Origin: Aureococcus anophagefferens
Lineage: Eukaryota; Sar; Pelagophyceae; Pelagomonadales; Pelagomonadaceae
Direction of reading: 5' to 3'
NCBI RefSeq assembly: GCF_000186865.1
Contig: NW_008705565.1
Span: forward strand, 2,328,313 to 2,392,312
DNA: 64,000 nucleotides
Part shown: piece after piece, positions 9,501-18,577 of the stretch
Layout: every line of letters starts with the position of its first letter
Numbering within the stretch: position 1 is the first letter of the stretch
Position numbers and translations under genes: made by a program
The notes under the pieces: generated by a model
Seen by the model: the letters and a program-made list of their open reading frames with translations, nothing else
Told to the model about the DNA's origin: nothing
The model's database searches: none

Positions 9501-11768
9501 GCCCTGCGCCAACGCCAGGCCGTCCCAGTGGCCGCCGGCCACGGCCTCGCGAAGCAGGAGCATGGCCGCCGCGACGTCGACGCGCCGCGCCATGACGTCG
9601 CGCGCGGCGCCGTCGACGGCGTCGAGCACCGCCCGCGCGTCGCCGAGCGCCGCGCGGAGCCGCTTCACGCTCCAGAAGGCCGCGGCGCCCTCCGCCGCGG
9701 CGAGCGCGTCGACGGCGTCGCCCACGGCCGCCTTGACGGCGTCGGCCCTGTCGGCCTCGTCGCCGTCGTCCGTTAGGCCGCCGACGAAGTCGTCGTGGTC
9801 CGCGTCCAAAAAGACGTCCACGGGCGCGACCGTCGGGTAGCGCGGGTCGAGGCCCTCCAGGAAGTCGGGCCGCGTGAAGAGCAGCTCGTCCTCGGCGTCG
9901 CCGTCGCCGTCCGCGCGCGCGACGCGCCGCGCGGGCCACGCCGCGAGCGCCTCCGCGAGCTCGCGCGACGCGAGCATGAACGTCGCCCACTGGAGGACGA
10001 GGTCGAGCTCGCGCGCGTCCTCGGGCCACGCGTCCCCGTCCTCGCGCTGCCGGGCGGCGCAGGCGTCGAGCTCCGCCTTGGCGCGCCGCGCGTCCTTGAG
10101 GTTCGCCAGGTGGCGCCGCTGGAGCGCGCGCTTCGCGCGCCGCAGGTTCCGCAGCGCGTCGAGGGCCTCCGCGTCCTTCTCCGCGTCCTTGTCCGGACCC
10201 AGCACGTAGACGAGCTCCGCGCCCTGCGCCGCGTCCCGCAGGTCGTCGACGAGCTGTTTCTGCGCGTCGGGCGCGAGCGCCCGCACGTCGTCCGCGTCGC
10301 CGAGCCGTAGACCCGTCGCGTCGCCGCGCACGGGCGACGCGTCGAAGGCCTTGAGCAGCCGCGCCTTGGCCTGGTCCCGCTCGACGACCGCGGCCCGGTA
10401 GAAGGCGATCTCGTCCGCGACGAGCGCCGTCGCGTCGCGGATGGCCAGGTGCATGCCGTCCTCGGCGCCGAAGCGCAGCTCCAGCGCGCGCGCCTCCACG
10501 TCCGTCTCGAAGGTCTTGACGAGCCGCAGGAACACCTCCCAGTCGCGCCGCGCGAGCTCCGCGCGGATCGCGGCCACGCGGTGCGCCGTCGCGAGCAGAG
10601 CGGCGGCTTCGCGCGTGAGCCGCGCGCCGACGGGCTCGGCCTCGCAGGTCAGGTCGAGCCGCAGCAGCTGCGCCTTCGACGCCTCGTCGTCGAGGCACCC
10701 GACGAGCGCGACGCGCTTCCTCCGGTGCTCCGGCGCGGGCTCGCGCCACTCGACGACGCACGCGGGCGGCTGGAGCGCCTTCCGCAGGCCCCGGCGCCGC
10801 TTCCGGTCCTCGACGTCGTCCCGCGCGAGGCGCATCTCGCCGCGGCACAGGGGGTGGGGGAACCTGGAGTCGGTCTCGTCGTGGTCGTAGGTCAACCCGC
10901 CGGGCCGCGCCTCCGCGCGCCGGAGCACGGCCTCCGCGGACGCCGTGCCGTCGTCGATGCTCCGGCGCACGTCCTCGGGCACGAGGTCCTTGACGTCCGT
11001 GAACTTCGTCGCGAAGACCTCCATCATCGCCGAGCTGCCCTCGTCGGCGCTCGCCGCCCGGGCCGTCGCCTCGACCTGCTCCTGCACGGCCTGCATGCTC
11101 TGCGTGCGCTGGCGCGGTCGCGTCTCCTCCGCGGCGGCCTCGTCGTCGGGCTCCGGGTCGAGCCAGCGGTTGCCCCGCAGGGCGCGGCGCAGCGCCAGCA
11201 GCGTGCGGCCGCTGCGCAGGTAGACGTCGATCGTCGCGTCGGCGGCGAGGTCGGACCGCCTCGCGAGGCGCTCGCACGTCGCGCAGGCCTTCTCGAGCTG
11301 GCCGTCGCTGATGTCGCCGACCTCGACGGCGCCGACGTAGCCGCTCAGGCGGCCGTGGCTCAGGGCGCGCTCCATGACGAGGCCGATGGTCCGCCGGTCC
11401 AGCGCCGCGCGCACCGCGACGCACTCGCGCCGGAGGATGTTTCGCGTCTCGTGCTCCGTCTTCGAGACCTTCGTCCGCGCCTCGAAGGCCGTCGGGTCCG
11501 TCGCCGGCGCCTCCTCCTCCGGGCCCAGCAGGTCCAGGGCGAACTCGACGGCCTCGCCGGCGGCGTCCCAGTCCTTGGCGGCCAGCTTCTCGCGCATGGC
11601 GAAGATGGCCTCGGCCTGGCGGTACAGGCTCTCGGCGTTGATCTCGTAGGGCGCCGTCGGCGCCTTCTTCGCCCGCAGCCGCCGCATGACCTCGAGCGTC
11701 TCCTTGAGCTTCGGGTTCGACACGCCATCGCTCGACGCCACGGCGAGCGCCGGCGCGACGTCGTCCAT
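6568..11768 (-). CDS. Very large helical protein of unknown function, interrupted by an introner
   Basis: Exon 1 (11768..8006) and exon 2 (7805..6568) join in frame across the introner at 7806-7997 to give 1,666 residues. The start is MDDVAPALAVASSDG, 81 bp from the divergent nucleolar-protein gene. The protein is Ala/Arg/Asp-rich and almost wholly alpha-helical in character, with many helix-turn-helix pairs such as LKETLEVMRRLRAKK, RSDLAADATIDVYLR and LRRAKRALQRRHLANLK. There is no signal peptide, membrane segment or catalytic motif that I recognise. A repeat-built scaffold (HEAT/TPR-like solenoid) is possible, but no repeat unit is obvious. The C-terminus contains KTRGSP-like basic and acidic patches (FLGIDSESEASSDDD). 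Function unknown. Confidence 0.72.
7806..7997 (-). mobile_element. Introner element, family A, copy 1
   Basis: A 192-bp element whose ends are inverted copies (GGGCAGCACAAGAG on both strands). It is flanked by an 8-bp direct repeat, GCGCGGCG in the sense of the host gene (8005-7998 and 7805-7798). The frame of the host gene jumps here, and removing element plus one repeat restores it (MG-AATLAEAE). The acceptor CCCAG comes from the element. The donor would be the GC that opens the first repeat copy, making a GC-AG intron. The core word CGTCCAAAAATCAGCCGAA is shared with the other copies. Confidence 0.85.
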
Positions 11769-11849
11769 CGGCTGCCCGGAGCTGTAAAAAACGTCAACAT
11801 CGATGAGTCCATGCAGCTCTAAAAACTGGCGATCACTCGCGTCGTCGAG

Positions 11850-12767
11850 ATGGCGTCGGTCAAGCCCTCGCAGCTCGTGCACAGCGTGCACGCCTACCTC
11901 GTCGCCGCGTCCTACCCCAAGGCGGCCAAGGCCCTGAAGAAGGAGGCGCTCCTCGACGAGGCCGGCGGCGACGTCCTCGTCGAGCTCGCCGTCGCGTGCA
12001 AGACCTGGGCGAAGAAGCACCCGGAGGCGTCCGCCGACGACCTGCCGCGGAGCGTGCACGCGTTCCTCGGCGCCTGCCAGCTCGCGAAAAGCGCGAAGGC
12101 GCTGAAGAAGGAGGCGGCCGTCGACGGCGACGGCGCCGTCGTGCCGCTCCTCGACGCCGCCGCGCTGCACCTCAAGAAGCAGAAGAAGGCCGCGAAGAAG
12201 GCCGCCGCCGCCGAGGCCGCCGCCGCCGCGGCCGCGCCGCCGAAGAAGGCGAAGAAGAAGGGCAGCGCCGGCGCGCGCGCGGCCGCCGCGGAGGAGCCCG
12301 AGGAGCCCGAGGTCGTGCCCGAGAAGAAGAAGAAGAAGGCGAAGAAGCGCAAGCGGAGCGCGTCCGAGGACGAGCGCCAGGACGCCGCGCGCCGGTCCGC
12401 GGAGAAGGCGAAGCGCGACGACGCCGCCGACGCCATGGCCGCGTGGCTCGCGAAGAACGAGGCGACGCCGAAGGTGAAGTCGCCGAAGACGCCCGGCAGC
12501 GCGCGGAGCCCCGGCACGCCCTTCGAGCGCATCGACAACGAGAAGTGGATGGGCGCCATCAAGGACGACCGCCTCAAGGACAACTCCTACGAGGGCACGT
12601 ACGGCGACGGCGGCTGGGGCGCCAAGGCGAGCCAGAAGCTCGTCCAGGTCCGCGGCAAGGACTTCCGCCACGAGAAGACGAAGAAGAAGCGCGGCGGCTA
12701 CCGCGGCGGCACCGTCGACATGGGCTCCAACTCCATCAAGTACCACTACTCCGACGACGACGAGTGA
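11850..12767 (+). CDS. SRP40/Nopp140 (NOLC1)-like nucleolar phosphoprotein
   Basis: 305 residues. The N-terminus has two LisH-like helices (LVHSVHAYLVAASYPKAAKAL and a second at SVHAFLGACQLAKSAKAL). The centre is a Lys/Ala/Glu-rich disordered tract with poly-Lys clusters, typical of Nopp140 linkers. The C-terminal ~70 residues match the SRP40 C-terminal domain: PFERIDNEKWMGAIKD, RLKDNSYEGTYGDGGWG, RGKDFRHEKTKKKRGGYRGG, ending SIKYHYSDDDE. Family members chaperone box C/D and H/ACA snoRNPs between nucleolus and Cajal bodies and are heavily CK2-phosphorylated. The linker is much shorter than in animals. Its last 60 bp lie inside a 102-bp tandem duplication. Confidence 0.9.
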   Translation: MASVKPSQLVHSVHAYLVAASYPKAAKALKKEALLDEAGGDVLVELAVACKTWAKKHPEASADDLPRSVHAFLGACQLAKSAKALKKEAAVDGDGAVVPLLDAAALHLKKQKKAAKKAAAAEAAAAAAAPPKKAKKKGSAGARAAAAEEPEEPEVVPEKKKKKAKKRKRSASEDERQDAARRSAEKAKRDDAADAMAAWLAKNEATPKVKSPKTPGSARSPGTPFERIDNEKWMGAIKDDRLKDNSYEGTYGDGGWGAKASQKLVQVRGKDFRHEKTKKKRGGYRGGTVDMGSNSIKYHYSDDDE

Positions 12768-12909
12768 GCCGCGCGTCGTAACTTGGCTCGAACCTTAGCT
12801 CCCGCAGGCGGCACCGTCGACATGGGCTCCAACTCCATCAAGTACCACTACTCCGACGACGACGAGTGAGCCGCGCGTCGTAACTTGGCTCACAACTTAG
12901 CTCCCGCAG
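12705..12909. repeat. 102-bp tandem duplication spanning two convergent gene ends
   Basis: Units 12705..12806 and 12807..12908 are nearly identical (the main difference is cgaacc versus cacaac). Each unit holds the last ~21 codons and stop of the plus-strand SRP40-like gene, the spacer, and the last codons and stop (CTGCGGGAGCTAA) of the minus-strand Cys-rich gene. Copy 1 ends the plus gene; copy 2 ends the minus gene. Confidence 0.9.
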
Positions 12910-13643
12910 GCGCGCGCGTCGCAGGCGCCGCCCGCTTCGAGCGTGAAGTTGCAGAGGCCCGCGAGGTTCGGTGCCGTCGCCTCGGAGACGACGCAGGCCT
13001 CGCAGGCCGCCGGCGACGGCGCGACCTCGCCGCAGTCCATGCAGGGCACCTCGAGCGCCGCGTCGCACGCGGATTTCGCGCACGCGTCGGCGAGCGCCGT
13101 CGCGCCGGCGGCGCCCCGCGCCGCCGGCCAGCAGCCCGCGCAGCCGCAGCCGGCGAAGTCGCGGAGCCCGGCGGCGCAGGCGACGCAACCTTGAACCGCG
13201 TACGCGAAGTCCGTCGCCGGCGTCGTCGTCGGCACCCAGCTGCACATCTTCAGGGACCAGAGGGCGTCGCAGTCGTCGCAGTCGGGCGCGCAGGCGCCGG
13301 CCGCGGCGAGGCGGTACGCGCTCCAGACGCCCGGCGCCGCGGACTGGCACGCGAACGGCTCGAGGAAGCCGCTCTGCGCGTTCGCGCGGCCGCCGCAGGC
13401 CGCGTCCGAGTCCCAGTAGTCGAAGACGAGCTCGCCCGTGGCGCCGTCGAACTCGGCCTTGACGCCCTGCCGCGCCGACGTGGGGCTGCCGAGCTCGCAC
13501 CGACCGAGCTCGTGGCTCGTGAGGATGGAGCAATTCGCCGTGCAGTTGGCGTCGGAGCAGGCCAGCAGCTGGACGAACGACGCTGCCCTCGCCTCGACGA
13601 CGACGAGCGAGGCGACGAGGAGCTGCGCTGCGAGGCAGCCCAT
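12897..13643 (-). CDS. Secreted cysteine-rich protein of unknown function
   Basis: 248 residues from MGCLAAQLLVASLVVVEARA, a good signal peptide, to a TAA at 12897. The mature part has many Cys, often as CxxC or CxC pairs (CSDANCTANCSI, CAPDCDDCDALW, CGCAGCW, CMDCGEVAP, CEACVV). This suggests disulfide-bonded extracellular modules. Potential N-glycosylation sites include NCT and NFT. I recognise no named domain, although the layout resembles Cys-rich proteins common in heterokont secretomes. An upstream Met exists (MCTCCDRAVEV), but the chosen start gives the leader. Its last codons lie in the 102-bp duplication shared with the convergent SRP40-like gene. Confidence 0.65.
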   Translation of the reverse strand: MGCLAAQLLVASLVVVEARAASFVQLLACSDANCTANCSILTSHELGRCELGSPTSARQGVKAEFDGATGELVFDYWDSDAACGGRANAQSGFLEPFACQSAAPGVWSAYRLAAAGACAPDCDDCDALWSLKMCSWVPTTTPATDFAYAVQGCVACAAGLRDFAGCGCAGCWPAARGAAGATALADACAKSACDAALEVPCMDCGEVAPSPAACEACVVSEATAPNLAGLCNFTLEAGGACDARACGS

Positions 13644-13797
13644 CGAGCAGCTCTTGCGAGGCAGCCCAGACTCGCCGCGATTGAAGCCGACAGCAACTTC
13701 GACAGCACGATCACAGCAAGTGCACATCAACGAGATGTCTCCGAGGGTGCGCCGCGACGTGCGGGACGCCCTGGGGCCTGGCGTGTAGAACCCACGT

Positions 13798-14334
13798 TTA
13801 CTTGGCGTCCTTCGCCCCGCGCGCGTCGTCGCGCTTGCCCTCGTCTTTGGACTCGGGCGAGACGTCGGGCCGCGCGGCGACGTTGTGCTTCGCCCGCTCG
13901 ACGCACATGGACACGAAGCACCTGCGACGACGGGGGCGCGTCGGGCGCGTTTCAAGAGAACGACGCCGCGCGCCGCGCTTGTAGTCGCAGGACGCGACGA
14001 AGACGTCGAGCATCGCGTCGGCGACCGGGTCGCGGCCGCTCGCCGCGTCCTCGCAGAGCGCGAAGAGCGCCGCCGGCGTCGTGCGCTTCCGGTCGCAGAA
14101 GTCGTCGACGACCCGCTCCAGGAGATCCTGGTAGTCGTGGTGGAACTTCGTGTACTCGAGGTCGTGCTCCTCGGTCTGCGACTCGTAGAGCTTCAACTTG
14201 GGGTCGAAGAAGAAGGACGCGCGGTCCAGGAACTGCTCGAGCTTCGCGTTGAGCGCCGGCTCCGAGAGCTCGACGAACAGGTCGCGGAGCAGCGGCTCCT
14301 GGATGCTCTCGAAGAGCGGGCGCATGGCGTCCAT
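13798..14334 (-). CDS. BART-domain protein (ARL2-binding / CFAP36-like)
   Basis: Start at MDAMRPLFESIQEPLLRDLF. The BART signature is clear at about residues 20-70: LNAKLEQFLDRASFFF, then EEHDLEYTKFHHDYQDLLE, matching the family pattern of E-N-x-L-E-Y-T-x-I-H-x-x-Y. BART proteins bind GTP-loaded ARL2/ARL3 and act in cilia, mitochondria or nucleus. The domain is interrupted after CDYK by an Arg-rich tract. Removing a 57-bp GC-AG intron (13978..13922) joins DYK to CFVSMCVERA, which fits the family better and gives 159 residues. The intron length is a multiple of three, so it could also be retained. The tail is charged. Confidence 0.75.
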   Translation of the reverse strand: MDAMRPLFESIQEPLLRDLFVELSEPALNAKLEQFLDRASFFFDPKLKLYESQTEEHDLEYTKFHHDYQDLLERVVDDFCDRKRTTPAALFALCEDAASGRDPVADAMLDVFVASCDYKRGARRRSLETRPTRPRRRRCFVSMCVERAKHNVAARPDVSPESKDEGKRDDARGAKDAK

Positions 14335-14414
14335 CGCGGCGCGGGCGGGCAGCCCCTTTGAAACGGCACCGACGGAAGGTGCACTGCATGTGCACACGCC
14401 GGGGGTCCTTCCTC

Positions 14415-16100
14415 TTACAGCTCGGGCCGCGGCGGCGGGGGCGGCGGCAGCGTCGGCTCGGCGCCGGACGCCTCGGCGAGGGCGACGTGCTCCGCGTCCG
14501 TCGTGTGGGCGCCGGCCCAGGAGCTCTGGGCGTCGTCGTCGTCGTAGACGGGCTGCGTCAGCGCCCAGAGGCAGACGTAGGTCGTGTGGAGCGTGCCGCC
14601 GACGTCGACGTCGTAGTTCCGGTTCTGCTTGGCCGACCGGACCGCGTCCTGGTCGTAGGTGTCGCCGAAGGTGCCGTCGGCGTTGCGCCGCGACGCGACG
14701 TAGTCGCGGCCCTGGAGGTAGAGCTCGCCGAGCGCGAAGTCGACGGAGCCGTCGTCGCCGCGCCGCGCGCGGACCCCCAGCTGGCCGAGGTTGACGACGT
14801 ACTCGCAGACGATGTCGAGCTCGTCGCGTTTGACGTGGAGCTTCAGCAGGTCCACGACCGTCTGGAGCGCGTAGGCGAAGTAGCGCGCGGCCCGCGGCTC
14901 GTCCGGCGCGGCGCGCTTCGCGAGGCCGCCGGTCGCGTCGCGTCCGTAGGCGACGTCCGCGGGCGCGAGGAAGGGGAAGGGGAAGCGGCCGTCGTCCGTC
15001 AGCGCGAAGATCTCGTGCGTGATGTCGTAGGGCCGGTCGCGGCTGAGCATGTACCAGCCCAGGGGCTCCCGGCGGTGGATCAACGTCGTCTCGAACGTCG
15101 CGGCTTCGAAGCCGTTGAGCTCGAGCGCGGACGGCAGCGCGTCGAAGGACGCGTCACCGCGCGACGCGAGGCCGTCGCCGGTCCTGTCGTCGCGGCCCTC
15201 GGCGTTGTACTGGCCCTCGACGTAGAGCCCCAGCGCCCGGAAGAGCTTGACGAAGTTGAGCCGCTGGTCGATGCCGCGCGTCTCGAGATGCCGCCAGACC
15301 TCCGCGACGTGCTTCTCGATCGTCCGCCGCCACCGGACCATGAGCGCCGGCTCGGACCGCTGGAACCCGAGCTCCGTGTGGGCGCACAGGTAGTGGGCGC
15401 GCATGTAGGACATGCTGTCCTGGCGGAAGCGCCACGAGTCGCGCGGGAACGACGTCCACGCGTGGTACCCCGCGGAGCCGAGCGCCCTCGGGACGACCTC
15501 GCGGACGCGCTCGAGGGCCGCCGTCGCCGTGCGCGCGTCGCCGCGCGCCACGGCGAGGCGCTGCAGGTCGAGCCACTCCGTGAAGTGCTTCACGCCCTTC
15601 ATGCCCAGCGAATCCCGGACGCGCTCCGGGTCCGTCGCCGCGCAGCGCTCGTAGGCCCACCGCGACGCCGCGGCGAGCATGGCCGACACGCTCACCGCGG
15701 CGCCGGCGGGCTTCTTGTAGGTCCCGCTCGCGTTCCGCGGCGGCGCGGCCGCCGCGAGCGCGACGGCGCCGCGCGCGTCGATCGCCGCGAGCTCCCGGCG
15801 CGCCGCCGCGAGCGCCCGCTGCGCGGCGGCGGCCTCGCGCTGCGCCTGCGCCGCCCGCGCGTCGCCGGAGTGCGTCACCTGCGGGATGAGCTCCGCGCCG
15901 TCGGACGTGGCGCCGCCGTCCTTGTAGAGGGCCTGGGGCGGGGCGAACCGCGGCGGAGGCGTCGCGCCGCCGCCCTGCTGCTGCCGCCAGGCCTGCTGCG
16001 CGCGCTCGAGGATGTGCGGCGGCACGCCGCTCGTGCCCGTCCGCTGCGCCGCGGCGGCCGCGAGGAGGAGCGCGCGCACGAGGTTCGACCCAGCCATCAT
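14415..16100 (-). CDS. Secreted or ER-lumen helical protein of unknown function
   Basis: 561 residues. The start [19 protein letters not shown] is a signal peptide. A charged, Ala-rich coiled stretch follows (QREAAAAQRALAAARREL, about residues 85-105). The main globular part, about 140-520, has aromatic-rich motifs such as YHAWTSFPRDSWRFRQDS, HYLCAHTELGF, YDITHEIFALTDDGRF and DVGGTLHTTYVCLWAL. The pattern of paired helices with conserved His/Asp/Glu recalls alpha/alpha-toroid proteins, but I cannot assign a family. The tail is Pro-rich (PTLPPPPPPRP). It is followed at 163 bp by the BART gene on the same strand, with no sign of co-transcription. Confidence 0.6.
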   Translation of the reverse strand: MMAGSNLVRALLLAAAAAQRTGTSGVPPHILERAQQAWRQQQGGGATPPPRFAPPQALYKDGGATSDGAELIPQVTHSGDARAAQAQREAAAAQRALAAARRELAAIDARGAVALAAAAPPRNASGTYKKPAGAAVSVSAMLAAASRWAYERCAATDPERVRDSLGMKGVKHFTEWLDLQRLAVARGDARTATAALERVREVVPRALGSAGYHAWTSFPRDSWRFRQDSMSYMRAHYLCAHTELGFQRSEPALMVRWRRTIEKHVAEVWRHLETRGIDQRLNFVKLFRALGLYVEGQYNAEGRDDRTGDGLASRGDASFDALPSALELNGFEAATFETTLIHRREPLGWYMLSRDRPYDITHEIFALTDDGRFPFPFLAPADVAYGRDATGGLAKRAAPDEPRAARYFAYALQTVVDLLKLHVKRDELDIVCEYVVNLGQLGVRARRGDDGSVDFALGELYLQGRDYVASRRNADGTFGDTYDQDAVRSAKQNRNYDVDVGGTLHTTYVCLWALTQPVYDDDDAQSSWAGAHTTDAEHVALAEASGAEPTLPPPPPPRPEL

Positions 16101-16162
16101 GCTCTACGGCGCCGGCCGAAATTGCAGGGAAACACGAATCCGGAGCTCATGTTGACATGATT

Positions 16163-16894
16163 TTACGAACCGCCGTCCTTCTTCGCGCAGGCGCCGCGGC
16201 CGACGCCGGCGTAGTCGGTGGCGCGGTAGATGCGGAACCCGTCGGGCAGGTCGTTTCCGGCGTCCGCGCCCGCGCGCTCCGCGGCCCAGGCGTCCACCAT
16301 GCCCGCGTAGACGTCGTCCTTGCCGTCGAATTGCGTGCCGGCGACGCCGTAGGCGCCCCGGAGGTCGACGGTTTCGGGCGCGAACTTGCGGTAGTACTTG
16401 AGCTTCTTGTAGAGCGGCTTCGGGAGCCTCCCGAGTTTCTCGTCGAAGAGCGACCGCACGTTGTAGCCGCGGAGCGTCGGCGGCGCGCCGCCGTCGGGGA
16501 GCTTCCAGGCGCGCGTCAGGGCGTAGCGGATCCACTCGAGGCCCCACCAGATGGCGCGCGGCACCTTCTGGTCCTCCGCGCCGGGCCACTGGCTGCCTCG
16601 ACAACCAAAGTCGTAGACGACGCACTCCGCGCCGGTCGCCAGGTGGAAGAGCAGGTTGTGGTCCACGTCCTGCAGGATGCCGTAGAAGTCGTTGGCCTCG
16701 CATTTGCTCGACTGTATTCTCACAAAGTTCACGTTGTTTTGTAGGTCGGGCGGCAGCTTGTCGAGTGCTTCTATACCGTTCGTGAGGTTGATGAAGTGCG
16801 CGCGCCGCTTGCTGGCGGGTTGGAGCGCTTGCGTCAAAGCAACGCCGAGCCAGAACGTCGCAGACGCGCGCATGGCTGCGGACAGCGGTTTCAA
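16163..16894 (-). CDS. Conserved unknown protein, probably plastid or secretory targeted
   Basis: 243 residues with a hydrophobic leader (RASATFWLGVALTQALQP). The mature part begins RAHFINLTNGIEALDKLP and goes on to NNVNFVRIQSSKCEAND, FYGILQDVDHNLLFHLATG and CVVYDFGCRG. I associate this layout with a small family of unknown function in algae and plants, but cannot name it. Further on, IWWGLEWIRYALTRAW and KPLYKKLKYYRKF are aromatic and basic. No catalytic motif is visible. The start is 64 bp from the divergent plus-strand gene at 16959, so the two may share a promoter. Confidence 0.6.
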   Translation of the reverse strand: MKPLSAAMRASATFWLGVALTQALQPASKRRAHFINLTNGIEALDKLPPDLQNNVNFVRIQSSKCEANDFYGILQDVDHNLLFHLATGAECVVYDFGCRGSQWPGAEDQKVPRAIWWGLEWIRYALTRAWKLPDGGAPPTLRGYNVRSLFDEKLGRLPKPLYKKLKYYRKFAPETVDLRGAYGVAGTQFDGKDDVYAGMVDAWAAERAGADAGNDLPDGFRIYRATDYAGVGRGACAKKDGGS

Positions 16895-16958
16895 TAGCTC
16901 AAAAAGTCCTCCCCACGACTCTCCATGCTGTGGTAATTCTCAGTCGAGGTTCAACACT

Positions 16959-17233
16959 ATGGGCTGCGGGCGCAGCGGGCGCCCGCCGCCCATGCTCGCC
17001 GGGCGCCTGCCGCTCATCGTCGCCTGCGTCCTCACCAAACACACAACATCCCTGACACCAAAGCCGAAACAAACGAAGCTCGGGCCGGGCTCCATGGAGC
17101 CGGTGGAGTGGGCCCTCTACCCCCGCGGCGCCAAGCTCCTCGACGAGGTGTCGGCGACGGTCGGCGAGGCCTTCCAGCTGCGCTACGAGCGCCAGGAGGT
17201 GCGCCTCGGGTCCCTGGACCTGCGCCACCTCCT

Positions 17234-17264
<31 letters not shown>

Positions 17265-17960
17265 GGCGGCGGCGGCGACGTCGTCGCGGACGTCCTCGAG
17301 GGCCCCGCCGCGCCGTCGTCGAGCCGGGGCGACCTGAGCCTGCTCGCGGCCCTGGAGCTCGCGGCGCGCTGGCCCCACGGCGGCGTGCGCGCGCTCGTGG
17401 CGACGCGGACGGACGCGGCGCGACTGGCGGCGCACGCGATCGCGCGCCGCGTCGACGACCGGCTCGAGGCGCGGCTCCTCGCCGACGAGGCGCGGGCCGC
17501 GACGGACCGGAACGACCCGCCGCCGCGCGGCACCCTCGTCGTCGCCGTCGCGCCGTCGTCCGCGGCGCCGCGCGGCGCCGTCGCCGCGGCGACGCGGCGG
17601 CCGCGCCACGCGAGCCTCAACCCCGTCACGCAGCTCCAGGTCGTCGCCGCGCGCCTCCAGGACGCGGGCTGCTGTCTGCTGTGCCTCAACGGCCGCCTCA
17701 AGGTGCCGTCGCCCGTCGCGCCGGGCCGCGCCATGGCGCCGCTGCTCATGAGCGACTTCAAGCTCACGTACGCGGCCGAGGCCGACGCGCTCCAGCTGCG
17801 GGCCGACGACTCGGGCATCGCCCTCTACCGCCGCTGGCCCAACCCGTCGTTCCGCATGTACGCGCGCGACGCGGACCACTTCGCGTTCCTGGGAACGTCG
17901 CCGAAGCGGCCGTCGCCGGACCAGCTCCGTGCGGTGCTCGCCGAGGCGCACCGGAGATGA
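16959..17960 (+). CDS. Unknown protein, possibly DUF1995-like
   Basis: 333 residues. The N-terminus (MGCGRSGRPPPMLAG, then LPLIVACVLTKHTTSL) may be a leader. The body starts at MEPVEWALYPRGAKLL and alternates helices and strands: LSLLAALELAARWPHGGVRALVATR, TLVVAVAP, VAARLQDAGCCLLCLNGRL, then FKLTYAAEADAL, IALYRRWPNPSFRMY. The order of an NTP-transferase-like N-part, a central LNxRL strand and a final YRxWPxP stretch resembles DUF1995 plastid proteins, but the match is weak and partial. A Gly-rich insert (GGGGGGDGDAGGGG) interrupts the first half. It converges on the YwbE-like gene with 39 bp between stops. Confidence 0.6.
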
Positions 17961-17999
17961 CGCCGCGGCGGAGCGGCGACTTTAACGAGAGACCTTAAT

Positions 18000-18482
18000 T
18001 TAACCCACAAAGCTCGCCACCGGGCGGTCCTCGCCGCCGCGATCGCGGCCGCCGCGGCCCCGGCCGCCGCGGCCGCCTCGTCGTCGCCCGCGGCCGCCGC
18101 GCCGCTGTCGGTCGTGCGGGTTCGCCGTCCTCGCGAGCTCCGCGCGGCGCTCCGGCGTCACGGCGGGCGCGTCGACGACGTCGAAGACGCGGCCGACGAC
18201 GGACTGCGCGAGGAGCACCTTGATGCCTCGCGGATGGAAGGGCTTGTTCGTCAGGTGCCGCGCGACGACGCCGCGTGTCAGTTCGCCCGTCCGTTGCGCC
18301 TCCTTCTCGACGACGTCGACGACCGCGCCGACGGGGCACGACTCGCGCCGCTGGGCCGCGTCGCTCGGCGCGCCGCCGCGCGTCGACGCGAGCCGCCAGG
18401 CGCCGCGGTGGCAGCGCGACGAGGGCGCGAAGGCTCGCGTCGTCGACCGCGCCGCGATCGCAATCAGCGCGAGCATGGCCAT
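18000..18482 (-). CDS. YwbE-like (DUF2196) protein with plastid leader and RGG tail
   Basis: 160 residues. The leader MAMLALIAIAARSTTRAFAP has the hydrophobic core and Phe-at-cleavage motif of secondary-plastid targeting. The core at about 50-105 reads VGAVVDVVEKEAQRTGELTRG, then VVARHLTNKPFHPRGIKVLL and VVGRVFDVV, matching the YwbE family (QRTGxLTxGxVxxxLTNxxxHPxGIKVxL). The bacterial family is a short OB-like domain of unknown function. The C-terminus is an RGG/RG box (RRGGRGRRRGGRGGRGRGG), which commonly binds RNA. Together this suggests a plastid RNA-associated protein, which is inference. Confidence 0.82.
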   Translation of the reverse strand: MAMLALIAIAARSTTRAFAPSSRCHRGAWRLASTRGGAPSDAAQRRESCPVGAVVDVVEKEAQRTGELTRGVVARHLTNKPFHPRGIKVLLAQSVVGRVFDVVDAPAVTPERRAELARTANPHDRQRRGGRGRRRGGRGGRGRGGRDRGGEDRPVASFVG

Positions 18483-18577
18483 CGAGTAAAGCGGCGTTAG
18501 GGTAGCAAAGTGGCTTTAGTAAGCAGCTTTGGGCAAGGCATGCCCTCGATTGCTAGTGGCAAATATGCGACAAGCCG

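Noticed and set aside
14358..16160. 600-residue plus-strand frame opposite the secreted helical protein
   Set aside because: Val/Arg/Glu-rich shadow of the minus-strand gene with no recognisable domain; the opposite frame has a signal peptide and ordered motifs.
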